This document shows, in pieces, positions 43,473-52,297 of a DNA stretch of 64,000 nucleotides; position 1 is the stretch's first letter, and the number at the start of each line of letters is the position of its first letter. Under the pieces are notes generated by a model, which worked only from the letters and a program-made list of their open reading frames with translations, was not told the DNA's origin and made no database searches. The position numbers and the translations under genes are program-made. The stretch covers positions 62,001 through 126,000 of the forward strand of contig NZ_JNYQ01000007.1 in the NCBI RefSeq assembly GCF_000717245.1. The letters are read 5' to 3'. The stretch is from Kitasatospora papulosa. Its GTDB lineage: Bacteria; Actinomycetota; Actinomycetes; Streptomycetales; Streptomycetaceae.

Positions 43473-44306
43473 GTGAAGATCCTCGTCAGCGCCGACATGG
43501 AAGGCGCCACCGGAGTGACCTGGCCGGGCGATGTGCTGCCCGGCACCCCGCAGTGGGAACGCTGCCGGGCGCTCTTCACCTCCGACGTGAACGCCGCGGC
43601 CCTCGGCTTCTTCGACGGCGGAGCCGACGAGGTCGTCGTCAACGAGGCCCACTGGAGCATGCGCAACCTGCTCCTGGAACGCCTCGACGACCGGGTCCAG
43701 ATGCTCACCGGCAGACACAAGTCGCTCTCCATGGTCGAGGGCGTCCAGCACGGCGACGTCGACGGCATCGCGTTCGTCGGCTACCACACGGGCGCCGGCA
43801 CGGAGGGCGTGCTCGCCCACACCTACCTCGCCAACTCCATCACCGGAGTCTGGCTGAACGGGACCCGTGCCAGTGAGGGCCTGCTCAACGCACATGTCGC
43901 GGCGGAGTACGGAGTCCCCGTCGTCCTCGTCACCGGCGACGACCTGACCTGTGTGGACGCCCGTGGCTACGCCCCCGGGGCGCGCACGGTCGCGGTCAAG
44001 GACCACGTCTCGCGGTACGCCGCGGTGTGCCGCACCCCGGCCCGTACCGCCGCCGACATCAGGGCCGCCGCCGCCGGGGCGGCCGCGCTCGCCGTCCGGC
44101 ACACGCCCGTGACCGGCGGGTCCTGGAATGTCGAGCTGGAGTTCGACGCGGCGCATCTGGCGGCCGCCGCGACCGTGGTCCCCGGCGTGGCGCCGAGCGG
44201 CGAGCGGCGCGTCGCCTACACCAGCGCGACGATGTACGAAGGTATTCGCACGTTCAAGGCGGTGACGACGATCGTGTCGGCCGCCGTGGAGGAGCAGTAT
44301 GGCTGA
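43473..44306 (+). CDS. M55 family D-aminopeptidase (DppA-like)
   Basis: 277 residues. The N-terminal ILVSADMEGATGV carries the zinc-binding Asp and Glu of the M55 family, and VVNEAHWSMRNLL, VGYHTGAGT and LVTGDDLTC are further conserved blocks. DppA is a self-compartmentalising D-aminopeptidase that releases D-amino acids from D-Ala-containing peptides in the cytoplasm. GTG 43473 is the start. It is the first of four co-oriented peptidase genes; its 3' end overlaps the next by 8 nt. The operon context (with an S66 LD-carboxypeptidase) supports a role in cell-wall peptide breakdown. Confidence 0.92.
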   Translation: MKILVSADMEGATGVTWPGDVLPGTPQWERCRALFTSDVNAAALGFFDGGADEVVVNEAHWSMRNLLLERLDDRVQMLTGRHKSLSMVEGVQHGDVDGIAFVGYHTGAGTEGVLAHTYLANSITGVWLNGTRASEGLLNAHVAAEYGVPVVLVTGDDLTCVDARGYAPGARTVAVKDHVSRYAAVCRTPARTAADIRAAAAGAAALAVRHTPVTGGSWNVELEFDAAHLAAAATVVPGVAPSGERRVAYTSATMYEGIRTFKAVTTIVSAAVEEQYG

Positions 44307-45642
44307 GGCGGACCACCCCACCGGACCGGTCGACGAGCAGGCGCTCGACGAGTCGGTGACGTTCACCTCCGAACTGATCCGGATCGACACGACGAACCGG
44401 GGCGACGGCAGCTGCCGCGAGCGCCCGGCCGCCGAGTACGTCGCGGAGCGGCTCGCCGACACCGGTCTCGAGCCCGCCCTCCTGGAGCGCACACCGGGAC
44501 GGACGAACGTCGTCGCCCGGATTCAGGGCACCGACCCGTCGGCCGACGCCCTCCTCGTGCACGGACACCTCGACGTGGTGCCCGCGATGGAGGCCGACTG
44601 GTCCGTGCACCCCTTCTCCGGAGAGGTGCGCGACGGCGTCGTGTGGGGGCGCGGGGCCATCGACATGAAGAACATGGACGCGATGGTCCTCGCCGTGGTC
44701 AGGGCCTGGGCGCGTGCGGGCGTGCGCCCGCGTCGCGACATCGTCATCGCCTACACGGCCGACGAGGAGGCCAGCGCGCACGACGGCGCGGGCTTCCTCG
44801 CCGACCGGCACGCCGGTCTCTTCGACGGCTGCACGGAGGGCATCAGCGAATCGGGGGCGTTCACCTTCCACGCCGGACCCGGCATGGCCCTCTACCCGGT
44901 CGCCGCCGGCGAACGAGGCACGGGATGGCTGAAGCTGACCGCGGAGGGCCGGGCCGGTCACGGCTCCAAGGTCAACAAGGCGAACGCCGTCAGCAGGCTC
45001 GCCGCCGCCGTCGCCCGGATCGGGGACCACGAGTGGCCCGTGCGGCTCACCCCGACGGTACGGGCCGCGATCGTCGAGATCGCCGCGCTGCACCACATCC
45101 GTGTCGATCCCGACGCCCCGGGATTCGACGTGGACGAGCTCCTGGGCAAGCTCGGCCCGGCCGCGGCCCTGATCGAGCCGACCGTGCGCAACAGCACCAA
45201 CCCGACGATGCTGGAAGCCGGTTACAAGGTCAACGTCATCCCTGGCCAGGCGACCGCCCAGATCGACGGCCGCATGGTGCCCGGCGGCGAGGACGAGTTC
45301 CGCGAGACCCTGGACCGGCTCACCGGCGCGGGCGTCGACTGGGAGTTCCAGCACCGTGAGGTCCCCCTGGAGGCCCCGGTCGACTCGCCGACGTACGCGA
45401 AGATGCGCGCGGCCATCGAGATGTTCGACCCGGACGCGCACGTCGTCCCCTACTGCATGTCGGGCGGTACCGACGCCAAGCAGTTCTCCCGTCTCGGGAT
45501 CACCGGCTACGGGTACTCCCCGCTGAAGCTGCCCGCCGGCTTCGACTACCAGGCGCTGTTCCACGGGGTCGACGAGCGCGTCCCCGTCGACGCACTCCAT
45601 TTCGGCGTCCGGGTCCTGGACCGGTTCCTGCGTACCGCCTGA
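44299..45642 (+). CDS. M20 family metallopeptidase
   Basis: 447 residues. The dinuclear zinc site is seen in VHGHLDVVPA (His, Asp), GAIDMKNMD (bridging Asp) and TADEEASA (catalytic Glu, ligand Glu), with the dimerisation lid domain in the middle (LTAEGRAGHGSKVN). The final histidine ligand lies in LFHGVDERVP. It resembles M20 dipeptidases/carboxypeptidases that cleave short peptides or N-acyl amino acids. It starts inside the last 8 nt of the M55 gene, so translation is coupled. The next gene begins 72 nt later behind AGAGGGGGGAA. Confidence 0.93.
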   Translation: MAEADHPTGPVDEQALDESVTFTSELIRIDTTNRGDGSCRERPAAEYVAERLADTGLEPALLERTPGRTNVVARIQGTDPSADALLVHGHLDVVPAMEADWSVHPFSGEVRDGVVWGRGAIDMKNMDAMVLAVVRAWARAGVRPRRDIVIAYTADEEASAHDGAGFLADRHAGLFDGCTEGISESGAFTFHAGPGMALYPVAAGERGTGWLKLTAEGRAGHGSKVNKANAVSRLAAAVARIGDHEWPVRLTPTVRAAIVEIAALHHIRVDPDAPGFDVDELLGKLGPAAALIEPTVRNSTNPTMLEAGYKVNVIPGQATAQIDGRMVPGGEDEFRETLDRLTGAGVDWEFQHREVPLEAPVDSPTYAKMRAAIEMFDPDAHVVPYCMSGGTDAKQFSRLGITGYGYSPLKLPAGFDYQALFHGVDERVPVDALHFGVRVLDRFLRTA

Positions 45643-45714
45643 CGAACCGCACCGCCTGATCCACCGCATCACTCGCTGCACCGCACTGTCAGACCCAAGA
45701 GGGGGGAACCGATC

Positions 45715-47715
45715 ATGGTGTCCACAGAGGCGTACGGCACGTGGCCGTCACCGATCGACGCGGCACTGACCGCGTCGCAGGACGGCAAGCCGGAATTCGT
45801 CGGCACCGTCGGCGACGAGGTGTGGTGGACGGAACCGCGCCCGGCCGAAGGCGGCCGCCGCGCCCTCGTGCGGCGCCGCGCCGACGGCGTCACCGGGTCC
45901 GTGCTCCCCGCACCGTGGAACCCGCGCAGCCGCGTCATCGAGTACGGCGGCATGCCGTGGGCCGGCGCGCCGCGCGAGGAGGGCGGGCCGCTGGTCGTCT
46001 TCGTCCACCACCCCGACCAGCGGTTGTACGCCTACGCGCCGGACGGACCCGACGAGCCCTGGCCGCTCACGCCCGTGTCGGAGATCGGCGGCGGACTGCG
46101 CTGGGTGGACCCGCAGGTACAGCTCGGGCACGGTGAAGTGTGGTGCGTGCTGGAGGAGTTCACCGGGGAGTCGCCCACCGATGTGCGGCGGGTGATCGCA
46201 GCCGTGCCGCTCGACGGTTCGGCCGCCGGTGATCGCGGAGCCGTACGCGAACTCACCGACGACCGGAACCGGTTCGTCACCGGCCCCCGGCTGTCGCACG
46301 ACGGCCGCCGGGTCGCCTGGATCGCATGGGACCATCCGCAGATGCCGTGGGACGGCACCGTGGTGAAGACGGCCGAGGTCACCGCCGACGGCACCTTCAC
46401 CGGGGTACGGCCACTGGTGGGCGACATCGACGAGTCCGTCGTCCAGGTGGAGTGGGACCGGGACGGATCGCTGCTCTTCGTCTCGGACGTCGGAGGCTGG
46501 TGGGAGCTCCAGCGGATCAGGCCCGACGCGGTCACCGGTGCCGTCGTACCCACCAGCAGGCTCTGTGCCGTGCGGAACGAGGAGTTCGGCGGGCCGCTCT
46601 GGAGGATCGGCCTGCGCTGGTTCCAGCTCCTGGACAGCGGACTGATCGCGGTCGTCCACGGCAGGGGCACCACGGCGCTCGGTGTGCTCGACCCCGAGAC
46701 CGGTGAACTCGTCGACGCCGTCGGCCCCTGGACCGCGTGGTCCGAGACGCTCGCCGTGCAGGACACCAGGGTCATCGGCATCGCCGCGAGCCCTCACACC
46801 TCCTACGAGGTGGTGGAACTGGACACGGCCACCGGGCACACCAGGACCATCGGCGCGCCCCACGAGGACGCCGTCGACCCCGCCTACTACCCCGAGCCAC
46901 TGGTCCGCACCTTCACCGGGCCGGGCGGCCGGGAGATCCACGCCCATGTGTACCCGCCGCGCCACCCGGACCGCACGGGCCCCGAGGGTGAACTGCCGCC
47001 CTACGTCATCTGGGCGCACGGGGGCCCCACCGGCCGCACCCCGCTCGTGCTCGACCTGGAGATCGCCTACTTCACCTCCCGGGGGATCGGAGTCGCCGAG
47101 GTCGACTACGGCGGCTCGACCGGCTACGGCCGCGCCTACCGCGAGCGGCTCCGCGAGCAGTGGGGCGTCGTCGACGTGGAGGACTGCGCGGCCGTCGCGC
47201 TGGGTCTGGCCGAGGAGGGTTCGGCCGACCGGGGCCGACTGGCGATCCGGGGCGGGAGCGCCGGGGGCTGGACCACCGCCGCCTCCCTCACCCAGACGGA
47301 CGTGTACGCCTGCGGTGCGATCAGCTACCCGATCCTCGACCTGGAGGGCTGGGCGACCGGGGAGACGCACGACTTCGAATCGCAGTACCTGGAATCGCTC
47401 GTGGGTCCGTACGCCGAGGTGCCCGAGCGCTACCGGGAGCGCTCACCCGTCAACCGCACGGACCGGCTCACCACGCCGTTCCTGCTGCTCCAGGGGCTCG
47501 ACGACCCGATCTGCCCGCCCGTCCAGTGCGAGCGCTTCCTCACCGCGATCGAGGGGCGCGGCATCCCCCACGCCTACATCAGCTTCGAGGGGGAGGGGCA
47601 CGGCTTCCGGCGGGCGGACACCGTGAAGCGCGCCCTGGAGGCCGAACTCTCCCTCTACGCGCAGGCGTTCGGCATCGAGCGCTCCGACGTGCCCCGGCTG
47701 GAGCTGAGGAAGTGA
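45715..47715 (+). CDS. S9 family prolyl oligopeptidase-type peptidase
   Basis: 666 residues. An N-terminal beta-propeller (about 1-400) precedes an alpha/beta-hydrolase domain with oxyanion region YVIWAHGGPTGRTP, nucleophile IRGGSAGGWTT, acid in LQGLDDPICPP and histidine in EGEGHGFRRAD. It lacks a signal peptide, so it acts on imported or internal oligopeptides. The ATG at 45715 follows a strong GGGGGGAA site. The S66 gene starts inside its stop codon (GTGA), which places it firmly in the same operon. Related enzymes are acylaminoacyl-peptidases or dipeptidyl-peptidases. Confidence 0.93.
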   Translation: MVSTEAYGTWPSPIDAALTASQDGKPEFVGTVGDEVWWTEPRPAEGGRRALVRRRADGVTGSVLPAPWNPRSRVIEYGGMPWAGAPREEGGPLVVFVHHPDQRLYAYAPDGPDEPWPLTPVSEIGGGLRWVDPQVQLGHGEVWCVLEEFTGESPTDVRRVIAAVPLDGSAAGDRGAVRELTDDRNRFVTGPRLSHDGRRVAWIAWDHPQMPWDGTVVKTAEVTADGTFTGVRPLVGDIDESVVQVEWDRDGSLLFVSDVGGWWELQRIRPDAVTGAVVPTSRLCAVRNEEFGGPLWRIGLRWFQLLDSGLIAVVHGRGTTALGVLDPETGELVDAVGPWTAWSETLAVQDTRVIGIAASPHTSYEVVELDTATGHTRTIGAPHEDAVDPAYYPEPLVRTFTGPGGREIHAHVYPPRHPDRTGPEGELPPYVIWAHGGPTGRTPLVLDLEIAYFTSRGIGVAEVDYGGSTGYGRAYRERLREQWGVVDVEDCAAVALGLAEEGSADRGRLAIRGGSAGGWTTAASLTQTDVYACGAISYPILDLEGWATGETHDFESQYLESLVGPYAEVPERYRERSPVNRTDRLTTPFLLLQGLDDPICPPVQCERFLTAIEGRGIPHAYISFEGEGHGFRRADTVKRALEAELSLYAQAFGIERSDVPRLELRK

Positions 47716-48656
47716 CCCTGGAACCCCTCGCCCGTCCGGCCCGGCTGCGGCCCGGCGCCAGGGTCGCGGTCGTCGCCCCCAGCGGTCCCGTGCCCGCCGA
47801 CCGGCTGGAGCGCGGCCTCGACCTGCTGCGGGGATGGGACCTCGATCCCTACGCGGCACCCCACGTGCTCGACACCCACCCACGGCTCGGCCACCTCGCC
47901 GGCACCGACGAGGACCGCGCCCGCGACCTCCAGGAAGCCTGGTGCGATCCCGGTGTGGACGCCGTCCTGTGCGCCCGGGGAGGCTACGGCGCGCACCGCA
48001 TGGTCGATCTCCTGGACTGGTCCGCGATACGGGCGGCGGGGCCCAAGGTGTTCGTCGGCTACAGCGACATCACGGTGCTGCACGAGGCGTTCGCCCTGCG
48101 CGCCGGGTTCTCCACGCTGCACGGCCCGATGGTCGCCACCGAGGTCTTCCTGAAGGACGAGGCCACACGCCAGGCCCTGCGCTCGACCCTGTTCGAGCCC
48201 GAGTCGGCGCGGACCCTCGGCCTGGACGCGGCGGCGGCACTGGTCCCCGGCACCGCGCGGGGCATCACCTTCGGCGGCTGCGTGAGCCTGCTCGCCGCCG
48301 ACGCCGGAACCCCGGGCGCCCGCACCTCCGCCCGGGGCGGGCTGCTGGTGATCGAGGACACCGGGGAGGAACCGTACCGGCTCGACGGCATCCTCACCCG
48401 GCTGCTGCGCATCGGCGCCCTCGACGGCATCTCCGGTGTGGTGTGCGGCTCGTGGGAGGCCTGCGGGCCGTACGAGGGGATCAGGGCCGTGCTCCTGGAC
48501 CGGCTCGGCTCTCTCGGGATCCCGGTGGTCGAGGAGTTGGGCTTCGGCCACGGCCCCACGGCGCTGACCGTGCCGCTCGGCGTGCCGGCGGTGCTGGACG
48601 CACCCGCCGACGGCGGCCGGTGCACGCTCACCGCCCAGGTGTCGGCGCTGGTCTGA
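47712..48656 (+). CDS. S66 family LD-carboxypeptidase
   Basis: 314 residues. The N-terminal VAVVAPSGPVPADRLERG and CARGGYGAHRMVDLLDW blocks and the nucleophile serine in FVGYSDITVLHEA are characteristic of LD-carboxypeptidases; the Glu and His of the triad are expected in LVIEDTGEEPYRLD and near GFGHGPT. These enzymes remove the terminal D-Ala from L-Lys/DAP-D-Ala tetrapeptides in peptidoglycan recycling. The absence of a signal sequence places it in the cytoplasm. GTG 47712 overlaps the preceding stop. It closes the peptidase operon. Confidence 0.92.
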   Translation: MTLEPLARPARLRPGARVAVVAPSGPVPADRLERGLDLLRGWDLDPYAAPHVLDTHPRLGHLAGTDEDRARDLQEAWCDPGVDAVLCARGGYGAHRMVDLLDWSAIRAAGPKVFVGYSDITVLHEAFALRAGFSTLHGPMVATEVFLKDEATRQALRSTLFEPESARTLGLDAAAALVPGTARGITFGGCVSLLAADAGTPGARTSARGGLLVIEDTGEEPYRLDGILTRLLRIGALDGISGVVCGSWEACGPYEGIRAVLLDRLGSLGIPVVEELGFGHGPTALTVPLGVPAVLDAPADGGRCTLTAQVSALV

Positions 48657-48757
48657 CGCACGGGGGCCGGGCAGGCCGGGGCGGATCTCCCCGGGAAACC
48701 CGGCCCCGGTACGTTGACATGGGTATGAGCTGTGTCACAGCATGGGCCGGGCTCGGT

Positions 48758-48771
48758 ACTTACCGGTAGGT
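48758..48771. promoter_or_regulatory. Operator-like palindrome upstream of the X-Pro peptidase
   Basis: ACTTACCGGTAGGT is palindromic with one mismatch around a perfect TACCGGTA core, 25 nt before the GTG start. Such TACCGGTA-centred sites are typical of TetR-family operators. No TetR gene is adjacent. Confidence 0.4.
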
Positions 48772-48795
48772 AGGTGCCCTCGTGTGGAGGTCCAT

Positions 48796-50571
48796 GTGTC
48801 GCGTGCTGTGCCCAGATTCCGCCGTCCACTCACCGTGCTCGCCGGCGCGGCACTTCTCGCCCCACTCGCCCTGACCGGTACTCCGCCCGCTGCCGCGGCC
48901 GACCGGTACAGCGTCACCGCGCTGGAGTTCACCGTGCGCGCCGGTGACCGCTCCTGCACGGTGGACGCCGACCTTTACAGGCCCGCCGGTGTCGACGCGG
49001 GGCACCCGGCCCCGGCCGTCCTCGCCACCAACGGCTTCGGGGGCAGCAAGTCCGACGGCTCCACCGACGTCATCGGGAGGGCCTTCGCCGAACGCGGCTA
49101 CGTCGGACTCGTCTACTCGGGCCTGGGCTTCGGGAAGTCCGGCTGCCTCATCACGCTCGACGATCCCGCGATCGACGGCGAAGCCGCCTCCGCGCTGGTC
49201 GACTTCCTCGCCGGCACCCGCGCCGCCGACGACGGCACCGAGGCCGACTTCGTCACCTCGGACGCGCCCGGTGACCCGGTGGTCGGGATGATCGGAGGTT
49301 CGTACGGCGGGGCGATCCAGCTGGCGACCGCCTCCGCGGACCGGCGCGTCGACGCGCTCGTCCCGCTGATCACCTGGAACGACCTGGCGTACTCGCTGGC
49401 CCCCAACGCCACCGGGGCGGCCCGCGGCGTCTCCTCCGGCACGCCCGGCGTCTTCAAGTGGCAGTGGACCAACGGCTTCTACCTGATGGGGGAGGGGCAG
49501 CCCCTGCTGGTCCCCGGTCTCGACCCGTCGCGCTTCGGCACCCTCGGCTGCCTCCACTTCGCGCCGCGGGCCTGCGACACCATCCGCCTCCTGAACTCGG
49601 GCCGCTATCCGGCCGCCGCGACCCAGGAGATGCTGGCGTACGCGCGGAGCGTCTCGCCGGCCTCCTACCTCTCCGGTGTCACCGCTCCCACCCTCCTTGT
49701 CCAGGGCCAGGCCGACAGCCTGTTCAACCTCAACGAGGCCACCGCCACCTACCGGGCGCTCAAGTCCCAGGGCACCACGACGAAGATGATCTGGCAGGCG
49801 TGGGGCCACAGCGGTGGCCAGGTTCCCGGTGAACTCGACCTCTCCACCGGCGACCTGGAGTCCAGCTACGTCGGCCGGCGCATCCTCGACTGGTTCGGCC
49901 GCTACCTCCGCCACGACGAGAACACCGCCACCGGCCCCGAGTTCGCCTACTACCGGGACTGGGAGAGCGGCTACGGCACCGCCGCCTCCGTGCCCGCCAC
50001 GTCCCGCACGATGTACCTCTCCGGCGACGGCTCCCTCGTGGACAGCCGCGCGGAGGTGGCCCCGGGCAGTCGCCGCTACACCAACCGGCTGCTGCCCACC
50101 AGCCACTCCGAGAGCTCCCTCGCCGGACTCATCGGCCTGTCCGATCCGGCGCCGTACGACACCAAGGGCACCTACCTGGGCTGGACGAGCGCTCCGCTGG
50201 ACGAGCCGGTGGACGTGGTCGGCGCGCCGAAGGCCACCCTGAAGGTCGTCTCCCCGCAGACGGAACGGGTGCAGAACAGCGGTGACGCCGCGGACAAGCT
50301 CGTGCTGTTCGCCAAGGTCTACGACATGGCGCCCGACGGGACCCGGACGCTGGTGAACCGCCTGGTCGCCCCCGTGCGCGTCCCCGACGTCACCCGCCCC
50401 TTCACCGTCGAGCTGCCCGGTGTCGTCCACCGGTACGAGGCCGGGCACCGGCTGCAGTTCGTGATCGCCGGGAGTGACACGGCGTACTTCGGCAACCGGG
50501 GCCTCAAGCCCGTCACCGTGGTCAGCGCTCCGCAGGACACCGGGGTGCTGGAGCTCCCGGTGGTCCGCTGA
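48796..50571 (+). CDS. Secreted CocE/X-Pro dipeptidyl-peptidase family hydrolase
   Basis: 591 residues. The GTG at 48796 has GTGGAGG five bases upstream; a signal peptide with core LTVLAGAALLAPLALTG ends near PAAAA. The alpha/beta-hydrolase core has ATNGFGGSK, nucleophile MIGGSYGGAIQLA, acid in LVQGQADSLFN and histidine in WQAWGHSGGQVPG. A C-terminal jelly-roll domain (about 400-591), found in X-Pro dipeptidyl-peptidases and cocaine-esterase-like proteins, completes it. It probably cleaves extracellular peptides. Although it follows the peptidase operon, it has its own upstream region and export signal. Confidence 0.9.
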   Translation: MSRAVPRFRRPLTVLAGAALLAPLALTGTPPAAAADRYSVTALEFTVRAGDRSCTVDADLYRPAGVDAGHPAPAVLATNGFGGSKSDGSTDVIGRAFAERGYVGLVYSGLGFGKSGCLITLDDPAIDGEAASALVDFLAGTRAADDGTEADFVTSDAPGDPVVGMIGGSYGGAIQLATASADRRVDALVPLITWNDLAYSLAPNATGAARGVSSGTPGVFKWQWTNGFYLMGEGQPLLVPGLDPSRFGTLGCLHFAPRACDTIRLLNSGRYPAAATQEMLAYARSVSPASYLSGVTAPTLLVQGQADSLFNLNEATATYRALKSQGTTTKMIWQAWGHSGGQVPGELDLSTGDLESSYVGRRILDWFGRYLRHDENTATGPEFAYYRDWESGYGTAASVPATSRTMYLSGDGSLVDSRAEVAPGSRRYTNRLLPTSHSESSLAGLIGLSDPAPYDTKGTYLGWTSAPLDEPVDVVGAPKATLKVVSPQTERVQNSGDAADKLVLFAKVYDMAPDGTRTLVNRLVAPVRVPDVTRPFTVELPGVVHRYEAGHRLQFVIAGSDTAYFGNRGLKPVTVVSAPQDTGVLELPVVR

Positions 50572-50623
50572 CCGTCACCCGTACGGCCCTGCCCGACGGC
50601 TCTCCGGGGCCCTGACGGAGTCA

Positions 50624-50667
50624 TCCTGGGGTCCGGGGACCGCCCTCGCCGGTCCCGGACCCCAGGA
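50624..50667 (+). terminator. Terminator after the X-Pro peptidase gene
   Basis: A 17-bp hairpin, TCCTGGGGTCCGGGGACC (50624-50641) with GGTCCCGGACCCCAGGA (50651-50667), one bulged G. It lies between the hydrolase and the small lapA-like gene. Confidence 0.8.
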
Positions 50668-50686
50668 CCCAGCGAAAGGGCCGCCC

Positions 50687-50920
50687 ATGAGCCCCAAGGA
50701 CGTATCCAGCGGGAGCGGCGGCGCCTTCAGCCCCGCCCGCATCGCCGTCACCCTCCTGGCGGTGCTGACGATCGTCTTCATCTGTGTGAACACCACCGAG
50801 GTCACCATCCGCGTGATCATCCCGAAGGTCACGATGCCGCTCTGGGCCGCGCTGCTGGGCGTGTTCGTGGCAGGCGCGCTCTGCGGGGCCTACCTGTTCC
50901 GCCGGCGGGCCGCGCGCTGA
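50687..50920 (+). CDS. LapA-domain (DUF1049) small membrane protein
   Basis: 77 residues with two membrane segments: IAVTLLAVLTIVFICVN and PLWAALLGVFVAGALCGAYL, ending in a basic FRRRAAR. This is the LapA/DUF1049 layout, a small inner-membrane protein linked in other bacteria to envelope assembly or lipopolysaccharide control; its role in actinobacteria is not known to me. The ATG at 50687 has AAAGGG seven bases upstream. It is isolated between a terminator and the YbdK gene. Confidence 0.85.
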   Translation: MSPKDVSSGSGGAFSPARIAVTLLAVLTIVFICVNTTEVTIRVIIPKVTMPLWAALLGVFVAGALCGAYLFRRRAAR

Positions 50921-50972
50921 CGGTGGCTTCTCCGTCCCCGGGCGCCTGAAGGGCGACGCCGGGGGTACGCGG

Positions 50973-51002
50973 GTCTCATCACGCCCCCGGGCGAGATGAG
51001 AC
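50973..51002. promoter_or_regulatory. Inverted repeat upstream of the YbdK-like gene
   Basis: GTCTCATC (50973-50980) and GATGAGAC (50995-51002) are perfect 8-bp arms 14 nt apart, ending 27 nt before the GTG start. It could be an operator or an mRNA hairpin. The regulator is unknown. Confidence 0.4.
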
Positions 51003-51029
51003 GACTGCGAGCGGCGGAGAGGACACGAA

Positions 51030-52118
51030 GTGCGGACTGTGGGTGTCGAGGAAGAGCTCCTGCTGGTGGACGCGGGGAGCGGTGACCCCCGGGCACTGTC
51101 GACGGCGGTACTGGCGCTGGCGGAACGCCGCGCCGAGGGCGACTCCGTCTTCGAGTCCGAGCTGCACGACCAGCAGCTCGAGTTCGCCACCGAGCCGCGC
51201 AGTGCGATGGCGGACCTGGCGGAGGAGATACGACGCTGGCGTGCCGAGGCGGCCCACAGCGCGGCCGAGGCGGGCGCCGCCGTCGCCGCCCTGGCGACCT
51301 CGCCGCTGCCCGTCAGCCCCGCCATAGGGGAGGACGAAAGGTACCGGTGGCTGGCGCGGCGCTTCGGCCTGACCGCGCAGGAGCAGCTGACCTGCGGCTG
51401 CCATGTGCACGTGTCGGTGGAGTCGGACGAGGAGGGCGTCGCCGTGCTCGACCGGGTGCGGCCCTGGCTTCCGGTCCTGCTCGCCCTCAGCGGGAACTCC
51501 CCCTTCTGGCAGGGACAGGACACCTCCTACGACAGCTACCGCAGCAGGGTCTGGGGCCGCTGGCCCTCGGCCGGCCCGGTGGAACTGTTCGGCTCGGCGG
51601 AGCGCTACCACCAGCAGGTGGAGGCGCTGATCGGCACGGGAGTCCTGCGGGACAAGGGAATGATCTACTTCGACGCCCGGCTCTCGCACCGCTACCCCAC
51701 GGTGGAGTTCAGGGTGGCGGACGTCTGTCTGGATCCGGCCGACACCGTGCTGCTCGCCACGCTCGCACGTGGCCTGGTCGAGACGGCGGCACGCGACTGG
51801 CGGGCCGGCGGCCGACCGGATCCGGTCACCGCGGGTGTGCTGCGCATGGCCGACTGGCAGGCGGCCCGCTCCGGCATCGAGGGACGGCTGATCCATCCCC
51901 GCACCGGGCGCCCCGAACCGGCCGCCGACGTCGCGCACGCCCTGCTCGACCACGTCCGTGAGGCGCTGGAGGACAGCGGGGACCTCGCGTCGGCACAGGC
52001 GGCGCTGCGGACCCTGCTGGAGCGGGGGACCGGGGCCCGGATCCAGCGGGAACTGCTCGCGGATTCGGACAGCCTCCGCACCGTCGTGACCGAGTGTGCG
52101 GCCAGGACACGCGGCTGA
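51030..52118 (+). CDS. YbdK-type carboxylate-amine ligase (glutamate-cysteine ligase family 2)
   Basis: 362 residues starting at GTG 51030. It begins RTVGVEEELLLVD, the metal/ATP-binding motif of this family, with ELHDQQLEFATEP and CGCHVHVSVE further on, and SHRYPTVEFRVADVCLDP near residue 220. The family includes EgtA-like and YbdK weak glutamate-cysteine ligases; the true substrate pair in Streptomyces is not certain. It is transcribed alone and ends before a perfect hairpin terminator. No ergothioneine or mycothiol genes are nearby, which weakens an EgtA reading. Confidence 0.88.
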   Translation: MRTVGVEEELLLVDAGSGDPRALSTAVLALAERRAEGDSVFESELHDQQLEFATEPRSAMADLAEEIRRWRAEAAHSAAEAGAAVAALATSPLPVSPAIGEDERYRWLARRFGLTAQEQLTCGCHVHVSVESDEEGVAVLDRVRPWLPVLLALSGNSPFWQGQDTSYDSYRSRVWGRWPSAGPVELFGSAERYHQQVEALIGTGVLRDKGMIYFDARLSHRYPTVEFRVADVCLDPADTVLLATLARGLVETAARDWRAGGRPDPVTAGVLRMADWQAARSGIEGRLIHPRTGRPEPAADVAHALLDHVREALEDSGDLASAQAALRTLLERGTGARIQRELLADSDSLRTVVTECAARTRG

Positions 52119-52156
52119 CCGTCGCGTCACCCGATCGGCCCAGTCGGGCCCGGTGC

Positions 52157-52193
52157 GCCGGAGGGCAGGGGCATGACGCCCCTGCCCTCCGGC
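52157..52193 (+). terminator. Terminator after the YbdK-like gene
   Basis: Perfect 16-bp arms GCCGGAGGGCAGGGGC (52157-52172) and GCCCCTGCCCTCCGGC (52178-52193), loop ATGAC. Confidence 0.9.
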
Positions 52194-52297
52194 GGCGGGC
52201 GATCCGCTCGCGTCCCCGGCTCGCCGCGCCGGTGCGGGCGCGATACACCGGACGGGTAGCAACACCGGCGATCCACTCGGACGAGCGAGGAGAGCGC

